Part shown: in pieces, positions 15,820-25,344 of the stretch | How positions within the stretch are numbered: position 1 is the first letter of the stretch | How the letters are laid out: each line of letters starts with the position of its first letter | NCBI GenBank assembly: GCA_035623615.1 | Contig: DASPTB010000227.1 | Coordinates: 1 to 63,146, forward strand | Source of the DNA: DASPTB01 sp035623615 | GTDB lineage: Bacteria; Actinomycetota; UBA4738 | Length of the DNA stretch: 63,146 nt | Direction: 5' to 3' | The notes under the pieces: model-generated | What the model was told of the DNA's origin: nothing | Database searches by the model: none | Seen by the model: the letters and a program-made list of their open reading frames with translations, nothing else | Position numbers and translations under genes: made by a program

Positions 15820-16512
15820 TCAGGCAGACGCCGTGTCGACGATCTCCGGTGCCGCCACGCGGCCGTCGCGGAGCCACACGCGGCGCGAGGCGCGGGCCGC
15901 GACCGCGCTGTCGTGCGTGACGACGATCAGGATCCGGTCGCGCTCCCGCCAGAGGCTGACGAGCAGCTCCATGATCTCTTCCCGCATGGCCTCGTCCAGG
16001 TTCCCGGTCGGCTCGTCCGCCAGGACGACCTCGGGCTGGCGCACCAGAGCTCGAGCGATCGCGACGCGCTGCTGCTGACCTCCCGACAGCTCCAGCGGGA
16101 AGTGACTCGCTCGGTCCGCCAGCCCGACGGCCTCGAGCTCCTCCATCGCGCGGCGGCGGCGCTCAGACGAGTCGGAGTGGAGCGGAACGAGCGCGGTCTC
16201 GACGTTCTCCTGGGCGGTCAGCGTCGGGATCAGGTTGAACGTCTGGAAGACGAAGCCGAATGACCGGCTGCGAACGTCCGTCAGCTCGCGCTCGCTCATC
16301 TCGCCGAGATCCCGCCCGTTGAACACGACCGAACCCGACGTCGGGCGGTCGAGCCCTCCGAGCATCTGCAGAAGTGTGGTCTTGCCGTGGCCCGTCGGCC
16401 CCTGGACGGCGAGGAACGCTCCGTCGTCGATCCGCATGGTCACGTCCTGCAGCGCCGGGATCACCGTCCCGCCCTTGCGGTAGCTCTTGGCCACGTTCGT
16501 CAACTCGTACAT
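15820..16512 (-). CDS. LolD/MacB-like ABC transporter ATP-binding protein
   Basis: A 230-residue ATPase of the MacB/LolD/FtsE group, with signature LSGGQQQRVAIARAL, Walker B VVLADEPTGNLD and switch histidine in VVTHDS. Walker A reads GPTGHGKTTLLQ, with histidine in place of the usual serine. Such ATPases drive mechanotransmission through an FtsX-fold permease rather than solute import. The ATG follows GGAGGAGCG at seven bases. The partner permease gene ends 29 bases upstream, so the two form an operon. Confidence 0.92.
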   Translation of the reverse strand: MYELTNVAKSYRKGGTVIPALQDVTMRIDDGAFLAVQGPTGHGKTTLLQMLGGLDRPTSGSVVFNGRDLGEMSERELTDVRSRSFGFVFQTFNLIPTLTAQENVETALVPLHSDSSERRRRAMEELEAVGLADRASHFPLELSGGQQQRVAIARALVRQPEVVLADEPTGNLDEAMREEIMELLVSLWRERDRILIVVTHDSAVAARASRRVWLRDGRVAAPEIVDTASA

Positions 16513-16541
16513 GGGACGCTCCTCCGGCTGCGTCGAACGCT

Positions 16542-17987
16542 TCAGTCCACCCTGCGCAACGCCTCGGCGGGGCGCAGCCGTGCGGCGCGCCAGCCGCCGA
16601 GCGAGCCCGCGATCAACCCCGCGGCCACCGCAAGCGCGATCGCCACGACGACGATCTCGAGGCCGACGGACGGCGTGAGGTGGACCGGCACCGTCCGCGC
16701 GAAGCCGGAGGGCCCTCCCGTTCGACCGCCGGACCCAGCTCCGGTGAAGCCGCCGCCGCCTCCGAATCCGCCGCCGCCTCCGAATCCGCCGAAGCCGCCC
16801 AGCGTCGCTGTGAGCGTGGGCATGAACGCGACGACGGCGAACGCGCCGGCGACTCCCAGCACGATGCCGACGAGACCCCCGAGGAGCCCCTGCGCCATCG
16901 CCTCGCCCATCACCTGCCGCACGACCCGTTGAGTCCGCCACCCCAGCGCCTTCAGCGTGCCGAACTCGCGCACCCGGCGCGAGACCGCGGAGACGGTGAG
17001 CAGGCTCGCGAGGCCGAAAGCGGCGATCAGGACGACCACCGAGAGCCACTTGCCGAGGTCGCCCGCCAGGGTGGCCGCGCTGGACAGCGACCCCGTCACC
17101 TGCGAAGCGAGGTCGGAGGAACTTGTCACGGTTGCTTTCGGCAGGGCGGCCTCGATGCCGGCCTGCGCGCGCGAGACGTCGGAGGCGTTGGCGGCCTTCA
17201 CGTACACGATGTTCACGTCGCCCGGCGCGTCGCCGATCCCCTGCGCCCGTGCCAGCGGCACGTACACGTCCGCCGACGAGGAGGAGTCGGCCTCGACGCC
17301 GATCACGTGGAACGTCGTTCCGCCGATCGAGAGCGCCGAGCCGACGTGCAGCTTGTGCTGCTTGGCGTAACTCTGGTCGACGATCGCCACGGCGGCGTCG
17401 GTCTCGTCGGGCCGAAAGGACCGTCCGCTCTCGAGGGACGAGGAACTGAGCGGCCCGACCCCGAGCGTGGTGACGTCGACACCGTCGAGCGTGTACGTGG
17501 AAACGTGGACGGGCGGCCGGGCGCTCGATCCGTTCCCGCCGGAGGAGGACGAGGGGAAGCCGGTCCCGCCGGAGGAGAACGAAAAGGTCCCCGTGAAGTG
17601 GATCATGTTGAGCTCGAGTGCCCCCGCTGCGCGGCCGACGCCGTCGACCGCGGCGATCGTTGCAACACGCGACGCGGCGAACGACTGGCGTCCGGGTGAG
17701 GGAAGCGCCCGGTCACGCGTGAATTGCTGGCCCGACTGCGCCCGCGTCGGCGGCCCGAACCCGAAGCGCGCGGAGCCGCCGGACCCGGGACGGGCCTGCT
17801 GGGTCACCGTCAGGTCGGTGCCGACCCCGTAGAGGGAATGCAGGACTTTCGTCTGGGCCTTCGCGACCGACGCCGAGAGCGACGACACCGTGACGACGAG
17901 GCCGATTCCGATGCCGAGCCCGAGCGCCACGACGAATGCCTGGCGGCGACGCCGGCGGAGCTCACGGCCGAGATAGGTCCAGAACAT
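16542..17987 (-). CDS. FtsX-like/MacB-type ABC transporter permease with Gly-rich loop
   Basis: This 481-residue membrane protein has one N-terminal helix (near residues 20-40), a large extracytoplasmic domain of about 270 residues in the MacB periplasmic-core style, and three C-terminal helices with the FtsX motif 'RRVREFGTLKALGWRTQRVVRQV'. Between the second-last and last helices is a Gly-Phe-rich loop (GGFGGFGGGGGFGGGGG) encoded by an 18-base tandem repeat. It also carries a Ser/Gly-rich stretch around residue 155. ATG is preceded by GGAGG. With the downstream ATPase it probably exports or remodels envelope lipids, lipoproteins or peptides; the nearby two-component system may control it. 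Confidence 0.9.
   Translation of the reverse strand: MFWTYLGRELRRRRRQAFVVALGLGIGIGLVVTVSSLSASVAKAQTKVLHSLYGVGTDLTVTQQARPGSGGSARFGFGPPTRAQSGQQFTRDRALPSPGRQSFAASRVATIAAVDGVGRAAGALELNMIHFTGTFSFSSGGTGFPSSSSGGNGSSARPPVHVSTYTLDGVDVTTLGVGPLSSSSLESGRSFRPDETDAAVAIVDQSYAKQHKLHVGSALSIGGTTFHVIGVEADSSSSADVYVPLARAQGIGDAPGDVNIVYVKAANASDVSRAQAGIEAALPKATVTSSSDLASQVTGSLSSAATLAGDLGKWLSVVVLIAAFGLASLLTVSAVSRRVREFGTLKALGWRTQRVVRQVMGEAMAQGLLGGLVGIVLGVAGAFAVVAFMPTLTATLGGFGGFGGGGGFGGGGGFTGAGSGGRTGGPSGFARTVPVHLTPSVGLEIVVVAIALAVAAGLIAGSLGGWRAARLRPAEALRRVD
16750..16785. repeat. Two perfect tandem 18-base units in the FtsX-like permease gene
   Basis: The unit CCGCCGCCGCCTCCGAAT occurs twice head to tail and a partial third copy follows. 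Read on the coding strand it encodes Gly-rich hexapeptides with one Phe, in frame, so copy number could change without breaking the gene. Confidence 0.8.
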
Positions 17988-18075
17988 CCCACGCCTCCCT
18001 GCAGGGTTCGATCGGTGAACGACACGCAGAAGGACACGTAAAGGAAAGCGCGCCACCGTGAAGGAGCGATGAGGA

Positions 18076-19509
18076 TCAGCTGAGGAGCAGCTGTGAGACC
18101 GGCTTCGCCGCCCGTGGGAGCACGACCCGGAAGGTGGCGCCCGCGCCCGGCTCGGACTCGACGCGCACGGTCCCACCGTGCGCGTCGACGATGGCCGAAA
18201 CGATCGCGAGGCCGAGGCCGGCGCCGCCGCGCTCCCGGAAGCGGGAGGGGTCGGAGCGGAAGAAAGGCTCGAACACGTGGGCGAGCTCGTCCTCCGAGAG
18301 CCCCCGGCCGTGGTCACGCACCTCGAGCACGACGTCGTTCTCGCCCCCTCCGACGCTCACCTCGATGGGCGACCCCGCAGGCGTGTGCGCGAGGGCGTTC
18401 GTCATCAGGTTCGCAACCACCTGCCGCAGCCGAATCTCGTCCCCCGACACGATCTCGGGATCCGGCGCCGAGAGGGTGATGCGTCGCGACGGGTCGACGG
18501 CGCGCGCGTCCGACACGGCGTCGGCGGCGACGGCGGCGAGATCGACCGGCGCGCGTTCGAGCGGTCGCCCCTGGTCCAGACGGGCGAGCAGCAGCAGCTC
18601 GTCCACCAGGACGCCCATCCGCGTCGCCTCCTGCTCGATGCGTCGCATGGACGTCGCCAGGTCCTCGGGCCGCTGGTCGGCGCCGCGGCGGAACAGCTCC
18701 GAGTATCCGCGAATGGACGTGAGCGGGGTGCGCAGCTCGTGGGACGCGTCGGCGAGGAACCGCCGCAGCCGGTTCTCGGACTCGGTTCGTTCCTGGAAGG
18801 CTTCCTCGATCTGGGCGAGCATCGCGTTGAGCGCGATGCCGAGCCGCCCCACCTCGGTCCTCGGGTCGGTCGCGTCCACGCGCTGGGACAGATCGCCCCC
18901 GGCGATCGCGCCGGCGGTCTCCTCGATCCGGTCGAGCGGCCGGAGCTCCCGCCGAACGGTCCACCAGGACAGCAGACCGAGCCCGAGCATGACGCCGAGC
19001 GCCACCAGGCCCTCGACGAGCAGCAACCGGGACAGTGTCTGATGCACCTCCGTCAGCGGAATCCCGACGACGAGCACGCCGTGCGCCTCCGAGAGCGGCT
19101 GCGCCAGAACTCGATACGGGGTGGTTCCTTGACGGTTCGTGGTGGTGAACCGCGTCGGCTCGGTGACGCCGCCCGTTCCCGGGGGAAGCTTCAGCTGCGG
19201 CACGGTCGTGTCGAACCCGCTGCCGACCGGACCGGCGACCACCGCGTCGCCCGACACGATCTCGCCCACCGTGCCGGGCGGGAAGACGTCGCCGGGTCCC
19301 GCGTCGTGATCGGGGTCGGGGAAGGTCTGCGGCGGCTGCGAGCCGGAGAGGAGCTGGCCCTCGAACATCCCGCGCGCCGCCGCGGCCTGCTGGTCGACGC
19401 GCTGCACGAGGAACGAACGGAGCGACACGTACGTGGCGCCACCGGCGACGAGCAGCCCGGCGAGAACGAAACCGGTGATGGCGAGCAGCAGTCGCAGCCG
19501 CAGGGTCAC
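18076..19509 (-). CDS. Two-component sensor histidine kinase
   Basis: A 477-residue kinase with a transmembrane helix at residues 5-27, an extracytoplasmic sensor of about 130 residues, a second helix near 165-187, a HAMP region, the HisKA box DASHELRTPLTS (His near 257) and a HATPase domain with N-box NLMTNAL, DHGRGL and 'GGAGLGLAIV'. It should autophosphorylate and pass the phosphate to the response regulator encoded six bases upstream. The sensor region shows no known fold; the kinase resembles the TcrY/PrrB group of Actinobacteria. Start is GTG. The neighbouring ABC exporter genes on the same strand are possible targets. Confidence 0.95.
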   Translation of the reverse strand: MTLRLRLLLAITGFVLAGLLVAGGATYVSLRSFLVQRVDQQAAAARGMFEGQLLSGSQPPQTFPDPDHDAGPGDVFPPGTVGEIVSGDAVVAGPVGSGFDTTVPQLKLPPGTGGVTEPTRFTTTNRQGTTPYRVLAQPLSEAHGVLVVGIPLTEVHQTLSRLLLVEGLVALGVMLGLGLLSWWTVRRELRPLDRIEETAGAIAGGDLSQRVDATDPRTEVGRLGIALNAMLAQIEEAFQERTESENRLRRFLADASHELRTPLTSIRGYSELFRRGADQRPEDLATSMRRIEQEATRMGVLVDELLLLARLDQGRPLERAPVDLAAVAADAVSDARAVDPSRRITLSAPDPEIVSGDEIRLRQVVANLMTNALAHTPAGSPIEVSVGGGENDVVLEVRDHGRGLSEDELAHVFEPFFRSDPSRFRERGGAGLGLAIVSAIVDAHGGTVRVESEPGAGATFRVVLPRAAKPVSQLLLS

Positions 19510-19515
19510 GGCCGC

Positions 19516-20220
<705 letters not shown>

Positions 20221-20228
20221 GACCCGGG

Positions 20229-20234
20229 ACGGTA
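20229..20234 (-). promoter_or_regulatory. -10 box (TACCGT) for a leaderless response-regulator mRNA
   Basis: TACCGT on the minus strand is followed by eight bases and the GTG at 20220. Confidence 0.4.
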
Positions 20235-20341
20235 CGGGGCGTCCCTGAGGATTTCCTGTGAGGAGGCAGTGAATCCGCGGAGAGCGCCCTTCGCCTCCGG
20301 GGACGCCGTCGGAAGGTCCTTGCCCGGCCGAGAGCGGCTGT

Positions 20342-20347
20342 TACGCT
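20342..20347 (+). promoter_or_regulatory. -10 box (TACGCT) for a leaderless secreted-protein mRNA
   Basis: TACGCT is followed by eight bases and the GTG at 20356, which is also the first codon of a clear signal peptide. The agreement supports both calls. Confidence 0.45.
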
Positions 20348-20355
20348 CCACTCTC

Positions 20356-21255
20356 GTGCGCCGATCCGTTTCCCTTGCCGTCGTGGTCCCGACGATCGCC
20401 CTCTGGGCGACCGTGGCGTCGACGGCTCCCGCCCGGGCCGCGGCCCCGGCTCAACTGCACGGCACTCGACTGACCATCCAGTTCGACCCGACGGACCCCG
20501 AGCGCGTGACGTCCCTCACGTGGGTCGACGGTTCGGGGACCACGACGGGAAACCTTGTCGCACAGGGAGGCCCGCTCACGTGCACCGATCCGCATGAGTT
20601 CTTCGGCCAGTCCTACGGCGCGCCCGAGGGGACGACTCCCGACCCGGTCGTCGCAGGCCACCTCGCGTCGCTGTCGGGACGGTCCTCGACGAAGGCCAAG
20701 ATCAAGAGCCGGAAGTCGGATTGCCGGGGCGGGAAGCAGATTCGGGTGACGACTTCGTATCAGCTGTTCGGCGGCGCGCAAGCCAGCGAAGTACGCATCG
20801 CGAGAACGATCGGATTCACCTCCCATACGACGCCCTTCACCGGGGTCGGTGTCCGGCCGTACGTCCCGAGGCTGTCGCTCGGCGACTTCTCCATCACCAT
20901 GCTTCCGGACGGCGCCGGCACCGGCGTCACCTACGTGGACCCCGGGTCGTGCTCCGACGACTGTCTGACGGCCACCGGTTCCACCTGGAACGGCTCGTGG
21001 TTCGCCGACCTCGACCCGCCCAACGGGTACGCGATGATCGTCCTTCGCGACCCGTCGATGACGTCGCCGGTCGACCTCGCGGTGAACAACGACGGCGACT
21101 CCGATTCGAATCTGTCGTCGTTCGTCGTTCTGCAGCCCGACGGTGGCTGGCACGCCGCCGTTCAGGAGACCGAGTACCTCTGCTTCGAGGATCTGCTCAG
21201 CTGGCCGCAGTCCGAACGGGATGCCGCGGAGCTGCCGGCGGGGTGCGGTCCATGA
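20356..21255 (+). CDS. Secreted hypothetical protein
   Basis: A 299-residue protein of unknown family. It begins with a signal peptide (VRRSVSLAVVVPTIALW, cleavage after ARA) and continues as an all-beta-like secreted domain with paired cysteines in 'GSCSDDC', CTDPH and LCFEDL, which suggests disulfides. Residues 90-120 are Lys/Arg/Ser rich. The start GTG at 20356 was preferred because of the signal peptide and the TACGCT box; a GTG at 20269 just after AGGAGG would add 29 residues but its spacing is too short. It ends only 36 bases before a convergent small secreted protein gene. Confidence 0.75.
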   Translation: MRRSVSLAVVVPTIALWATVASTAPARAAAPAQLHGTRLTIQFDPTDPERVTSLTWVDGSGTTTGNLVAQGGPLTCTDPHEFFGQSYGAPEGTTPDPVVAGHLASLSGRSSTKAKIKSRKSDCRGGKQIRVTTSYQLFGGAQASEVRIARTIGFTSHTTPFTGVGVRPYVPRLSLGDFSITMLPDGAGTGVTYVDPGSCSDDCLTATGSTWNGSWFADLDPPNGYAMIVLRDPSMTSPVDLAVNNDGDSDSNLSSFVVLQPDGGWHAAVQETEYLCFEDLLSWPQSERDAAELPAGCGP

Positions 21256-21291
21256 GCGAAGCGCGACCGCCCGAAAGAGCGCGACTCCGGC

Positions 21292-21639
21292 TCAGCTCTT
21301 CTGACTGCAAGCGGTGACCGAGAACGTCGTTCCGCGCGGGGCGCTGAACACCTTGGTCTTGGAGACCGAGGCGTACCCGGAGACGGTCGCTGCGACGAGA
21401 TACGTCTTGCCGTAGGGGCTCGTCAACTTCGTCGTGATCCGGCTTGCGCTCGGCGTGAGATTCGCCATGTGGACGGTCACCGCGTAGTCGTAGTAGCGCC
21501 CGCCCGACGACCCGACCACCTTGGCGCCTGCCAGCGTGCAGGTCGCTCCGGCCGCCGCGGACACGTTGGGTGCGGCAGCGGTGGCGACGCCGAGGAACAT
21601 GACCCCGGCCGCCAGCAGTCCAATGAGCCGCGTTCGCAC
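21292..21639 (-). CDS. Small secreted hypothetical protein
   Basis: This 115-residue product has a signal peptide (VRTRLIGLLAAGVMFLGVA, cleavage near NVSAAA) and a mature part of about 85 residues with two cysteines (CTLAGA and VTACS), likely one disulfide. The mature domain, with 'YYDYAVTVHMANLTPSAS', could be a small Ig-like or beta-sandwich fold; no family is recognised. GTG at 21639 has GGAGG five bases upstream, which decides the start over an upstream ATG. Confidence 0.7.
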   Translation of the reverse strand: MRTRLIGLLAAGVMFLGVATAAAPNVSAAAGATCTLAGAKVVGSSGGRYYDYAVTVHMANLTPSASRITTKLTSPYGKTYLVAATVSGYASVSKTKVFSAPRGTTFSVTACSQKS

Positions 21640-21782
21640 TCGAACCTCCGTCACGAGGGGCAACCTGCCCGCCTCTTAGGTATCGGACAAACGGGGACCC
21701 CGGCTGTACCCCAAATGTGGAAGTTTCCGGACCAGCCGGTCGACGCCCAGGCTGAGGTCTTCGCGAAGACGTCAGGAGCCCA

Positions 21783-22649
21783 CTACCTCGGGGCGGTCAG
21801 GCTCCTCGGCCACTGGCGGCGCCTGACCACGACGTTCAGCTCGGCCGAGTACATCGTGAGCTGCGCCCCGAGGTAGATCCAGAAGAGCGTCCCGATCACG
21901 AGCCCGAAGACGCCGTAGAGCTGTGTCGCGTTGCGAACCTCGCGCTGCACGAGCAGGCCGCCGAAGATCTGCAGCGCGGTCCATCCAGCCGCTCCAACGA
22001 TCGCCCCCGGCAGCACGTCTCGCCACCCGACGTCGCGGGCCGTCAAGACCCAGAAGGCCACCATGTAGAGACCCAGGTTCACCGCGAAGGGCGCGAGCAC
22101 GCCGAGAAAGGCCTTCACCCAGCCGGGGGCATGCAGAGCGGTCGCCCAGCCGACGAGGAAGGTGGACGCCACCAGGAACGCCCCCAAGATCACGAGCATG
22201 GCGACGCTGCGCAGCTTCGAGATGAAGAAATTGGAGCGCTTCGGCATCGGCACGCCCCATGCCTCGTCGAACGCGTTCTGTGCGGCCGCCATCACGCCCA
22301 GGCCACCCCAGAGCGAGCCCACGACGCCGATGAGGAGCACGATGGTGTTGCCCGAGATGGCGTCGATGTTGTCCTTCAGCTGCGGACCGATCACCGGGAA
22401 CTGCTGCAGCGCAGAGTTCTCGATGCTCTTCTGCAACGACGGATGGCCCGACAAGACCATGCCGAGCACGGTCACGAGGACGAGCATCAGCGGGAAGATC
22501 GACAGGAATCCGTAGTAGGCGATGAGCGCCGCGAGGAAGCCGCCGCGATCGTCCCCGTACTTCCGCACGACCGCCAGTGGCAATCCCAGCCACGAGTGGA
22601 GCTGCTGGTACCGATCGAATCGCTCAAGGAGGCGGTTGAACCACGTCAC
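21783..22649 (-). CDS. YihY/BrkB-family inner membrane protein
   Basis: A 288-residue membrane protein with about six helices. The family signature is seen in 'ALIAYYGFLSIFPLMLVLVTVLG', in 'LWGGLGVMAAAQNAFDEAWGVP' and in GLVIGTLFWIYLGAQLTMYSAELN. Members were once described as ribonuclease BN; that activity belongs elsewhere, and the function of YihY proteins remains unclear. GTG is preceded by GGGGAGAGG. The gene lies 57 bases after divIC on the same strand and may be read through from eno-divIC. Confidence 0.9.
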   Translation of the reverse strand: MTWFNRLLERFDRYQQLHSWLGLPLAVVRKYGDDRGGFLAALIAYYGFLSIFPLMLVLVTVLGMVLSGHPSLQKSIENSALQQFPVIGPQLKDNIDAISGNTIVLLIGVVGSLWGGLGVMAAAQNAFDEAWGVPMPKRSNFFISKLRSVAMLVILGAFLVASTFLVGWATALHAPGWVKAFLGVLAPFAVNLGLYMVAFWVLTARDVGWRDVLPGAIVGAAGWTALQIFGGLLVQREVRNATQLYGVFGLVIGTLFWIYLGAQLTMYSAELNVVVRRRQWPRSLTAPR

Positions 22650-22706
22650 CGACGGACCTCTCCCCGTTCGGCCGGCCGGGCCGTGGCCGCCGCCCTCACC
22701 CGCAGG

Positions 22707-23054
22707 TCAGCAGTCGGGCGGACCGGTCGCCCCGGAACCGATGCCCGACTCGCCCGACGCTTTCCCGCCGGTCACAGAGAATCGGATCTCGCCCGGCTTC
22801 ACCATCCCGAGGCATTCGCGGGCCAGCCGCTGCAGGTAGGCGGGGTCGTGCAGCTGCACGACCCGCTGGCGTAGCCGCGTGTTCAGCTGCTGCAGGACCT
22901 GCGATTGGAGTTGTAGCCGGTCGAGCTGCGTTCTCTGGGACAGGTAGGTGCGCAGCGGAACGGACATCACGCACAGGAGAACGGCGACGACCACCGCCAG
23001 CAGGACCGCGCCGGGCGTCAGCCGCGTTCGCCGGCGGCTCACGGCGGCCGTCAC
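22707..23054 (-). CDS. Septum formation initiator (DivIC/FtsB family)
   Basis: This 115-residue protein has a short basic N-terminus, one transmembrane helix (residues 16-35) and an outer coiled coil ('QRTQLDRLQLQSQVLQQLNT') followed by HDPAYLQRLARECLGMVKPGE, the conserved end of the FtsB/DivIC family. It is expected to bridge FtsQ and FtsL in the divisome. The C-terminal tail of about 25 residues is Gly/Ser rich. GTG overlaps the eno stop codon by four bases. The eno-divIC pair is widespread in Actinobacteria. Confidence 0.92.
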   Translation of the reverse strand: MTAAVSRRRTRLTPGAVLLAVVVAVLLCVMSVPLRTYLSQRTQLDRLQLQSQVLQQLNTRLRQRVVQLHDPAYLQRLARECLGMVKPGEIRFSVTGGKASGESGIGSGATGPPDC

Positions 23055-24397
23055 GGGTCCTCCTCGGGTACGGCCTCCCCGGGTCCGTCCTCCTCGCCGT
23101 TATCGTCGTCTCCGGTCGGTTCGGGCATCCGGCCATAGGGCTGCCGCCCCGCGTAGCGGGCCGTCTCTCCCAGCTCCTCCTCGATCCGCAGCAGCTGGTT
23201 GTACTTGGCGGTCCGCTCGCCCCTCGACGGAGCACCCGTCTTGATCTGACCGGCATTCACCGCCACGGACAGGTCGGCGATCGTCGTGTCCTCGGTCTCG
23301 CCGGAGCGGTGGCTGACGACGACGCCGTAGGAGGACTCCTTGGCGAGCCGGATGACGTCGAGAGTCTCGGAGAGCGTCCCGACCTGATTCACCTTGACGA
23401 GGATCGCGTTGCCGGCCCCGTCGTCGACGCCGCGCTCGAGGCGCTCGAGGTCGGTGACGAACACGTCGTCGCCGACGAGCTGCACGCGCTCGTCGAGCGC
23501 CTCGGTCAGCGCGATCCACCCTTCCCAGTCGTCCTCGGCGAGGGGATCCTCGATCGACACGATGGGGTAGGTGTCGAGCAACGCCTCCCAGAAGGAGATC
23601 ATCTCGCGCGACGTCTTCGAACCGCCTTCGAGACGGTACGCGCCGTCGCGGTAGAACTCGGACGAGGCGGGGTCGAGCGCGACCGCCACCTCCGACCCCG
23701 GCTCCAGGCCGGCCGACTCGATGGCCGCAACGATCAGTTCGAGGGCATCGCGGGCGGTCTCGACGTTCGGCGCAAACCCCCCCTCGTCCCCGACGCCGCT
23801 CGCCAGTCCCTTCGCCTTCAGGCTGGCGTGCAGCGCGTGAAATGTCTCGGACCCCCACTGCATCGCCTCGGCGAAGGAGGCGGCTCCGGCGGGGACGATC
23901 ATGAACTCCTGCGGCTCGAGCGGGTTGTCGGCGTGGACTCCCCCGTTCAGGACGTTCATCATCGGAACGGGCAACACGTGCGCACCCGGCCCTCCCAGAT
24001 AGCGGTAGAGCGGGAGACCCACGGACGCGGCCGCGGCCCGGGCGACCGCGAGCGACACCCCGAGGATCGCGTTGGCGCCGAGCCGCGACTTGTTGGATGT
24101 GCCGTCGAGCGCGGTCATCGCGCCGTCGACCGCCCGCTGGTCGACGGCGTCGAGGCCCTCCACGGCCTCCGCGATATCGCCGCGAACGTTCCGGCACGCG
24201 TCCCGAACGCCCTTGCCGCCGTAGCGGGCAGGGTCGCCATCGCGAAGCTCGACGGCTTCGTGCGAGCCGGTCGACGCGCCCGATGGGGCGGCAGCCCGGC
24301 CGATGGTTCCGTCGTCGAGCACGGCCTCGACCTCGACGGTGGGATTCCCCCGAGAGTCGAGGATCTCGCGAGCACGGAGTTCCTCGATGGCAGGCAT
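23051..24397 (-). CDS. eno: Enolase
   Basis: Phosphopyruvate hydratase of glycolysis, 448 residues. Visible marks are ILDSRGNPTVEVE, the substrate loop PSGASTGSHEA, the magnesium ligands in 'VALDPASSEF' and VSIEDPL, and the signature region with Lys in 'ILVKVNQVGTLSE' and SHRSGETED. After the normal end (around residue 425) comes an acidic tail of about 24 residues rich in Asp and Glu, longer than in most enolases. A TACAAT box lies ten bases before the ATG (24408-24413). It precedes divIC with a four-base overlap and follows mazG by 116 bases. Confidence 0.98.
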   Translation of the reverse strand: MPAIEELRAREILDSRGNPTVEVEAVLDDGTIGRAAAPSGASTGSHEAVELRDGDPARYGGKGVRDACRNVRGDIAEAVEGLDAVDQRAVDGAMTALDGTSNKSRLGANAILGVSLAVARAAAASVGLPLYRYLGGPGAHVLPVPMMNVLNGGVHADNPLEPQEFMIVPAGAASFAEAMQWGSETFHALHASLKAKGLASGVGDEGGFAPNVETARDALELIVAAIESAGLEPGSEVAVALDPASSEFYRDGAYRLEGGSKTSREMISFWEALLDTYPIVSIEDPLAEDDWEGWIALTEALDERVQLVGDDVFVTDLERLERGVDDGAGNAILVKVNQVGTLSETLDVIRLAKESSYGVVVSHRSGETEDTTIADLSVAVNAGQIKTGAPSRGERTAKYNQLLRIEEELGETARYAGRQPYGRMPEPTGDDDNGEEDGPGEAVPEEDP

Positions 24398-24407
24398 GGG
24401 CCCGAAG

Positions 24408-24413
24408 ATTGTA
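24408..24413 (-). promoter_or_regulatory. -10 box (TACAAT) of eno
   Basis: TACAAT reads on the minus strand ten bases before the ATG of eno, giving a leader of about three bases; no -35 box is clear. Confidence 0.4.
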
Positions 24414-24513
24414 TGGCGGGCCCACGGGCGAGGCGCGCAGGGTGGGGAAAAGACCATCGACGCGAACGCGACGTCGCCCGGCGGCTGACCCGTCTGACCG
24501 GCGCCGGCGCGCC

Positions 24514-25344
24514 TCAGCGTGCCGAATGGAAGCGCGCCAGCAGCTCCTCGTCGTCCAGCGCGTCGAGCGAGACGCCCTCGTCCGCCGCCTCCGACCTCAT
24601 CCGCTCGAAGCGTTCGGCGAAGCGGCGGGTCGCGCCCCGAAGCGCGGTCTCGGGGTCGACGCCGAGCTTGCGGGCGACGGCGGCTCCCGCGAACAACAGG
24701 TCCCCCAGCTCCTCCTCCGCGCGTTCGGCTGACGACTCGCCGCCGGCGACCTCGGCCTCCAGCTCGTCGAGCTCCCGGCGGACCGAACCAAGCGCCGCAC
24801 CGGGGGTGCGCCAGTCGAAGCCGCTGCCCGCAGCCCGGCGCTGGACCTTGGCGGCGCGCGCGAGCGCCGGCAGGCTCGCCGGTATCTCGTCCTCGACGCC
24901 GCGCGACGCGCCCTCCTCTTCGGTCTTGATCCGCTCCCAGTTGACCAGGACCTCCTCGGCAGAGGCGACCTCCGTGTCGCCGAAGACATGGGGGTGACGG
25001 CGGATCAGCTTGCGCACCAGTCCCTCGGCGACGTCGTCCACGTCCCAGGTGCCCTCCTGGCGTGCGATCTCGGCATGGAAGACCACCTGCAGCAACACGT
25101 CGCCCAGCTCGTCGCGGAGCCCGTCCAGATCGTCGGCGTCGATGGCCTCGAGGGTCTCGTGCGTCTCCTCGAGCAGATGCCGGCCGAGCGTCCGGTGCGT
25201 CTGCTCCCGGTCCCACGGGCAGCCGTCCGGCCCACGCAGCTTCTGCAGCACCCTGACGACGTCGAGCAGCCGCCGGCCGCCCTCGCGGGAGCGAATCGGG
25301 TCGGCCGGCACACGGTCGAGCGGCGTCACCGCGTCATCAGCCAC
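24514..25344 (-). CDS. mazG: Nucleoside triphosphate pyrophosphohydrolase MazG
   Basis: A 276-residue all-alpha NTP pyrophosphohydrolase. The first MazG domain shows 'LRGPDGCPWDREQTHRTL', EETHETLEAI and 'DELGDVLLQVVFHAEIA', which hold the EExxE and ExxD magnesium ligands; the second half carries a weaker repeat with EEELGDLLFAG and 'PETALRGATRRFAERF'. It hydrolyses non-canonical or excess NTPs to NMP and pyrophosphate. The gene overlaps the unknown gene upstream by eight bases and forms an operon with it and mfd. Confidence 0.95.
   Translation of the reverse strand: MADDAVTPLDRVPADPIRSREGGRRLLDVVRVLQKLRGPDGCPWDREQTHRTLGRHLLEETHETLEAIDADDLDGLRDELGDVLLQVVFHAEIARQEGTWDVDDVAEGLVRKLIRRHPHVFGDTEVASAEEVLVNWERIKTEEEGASRGVEDEIPASLPALARAAKVQRRAAGSGFDWRTPGAALGSVRRELDELEAEVAGGESSAERAEEELGDLLFAGAAVARKLGVDPETALRGATRRFAERFERMRSEAADEGVSLDALDDEELLARFHSAR

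Noticed and set aside
16741..16800. CRISPR-like or mobile repeat
   Set aside because: Two 18-base units in frame within a coding region and no spacers.
21783..22649. Ribonuclease BN annotation for the YihY/BrkB protein
   Set aside because: The name comes from an old misassignment; the protein is a multi-pass membrane protein without nuclease motifs.
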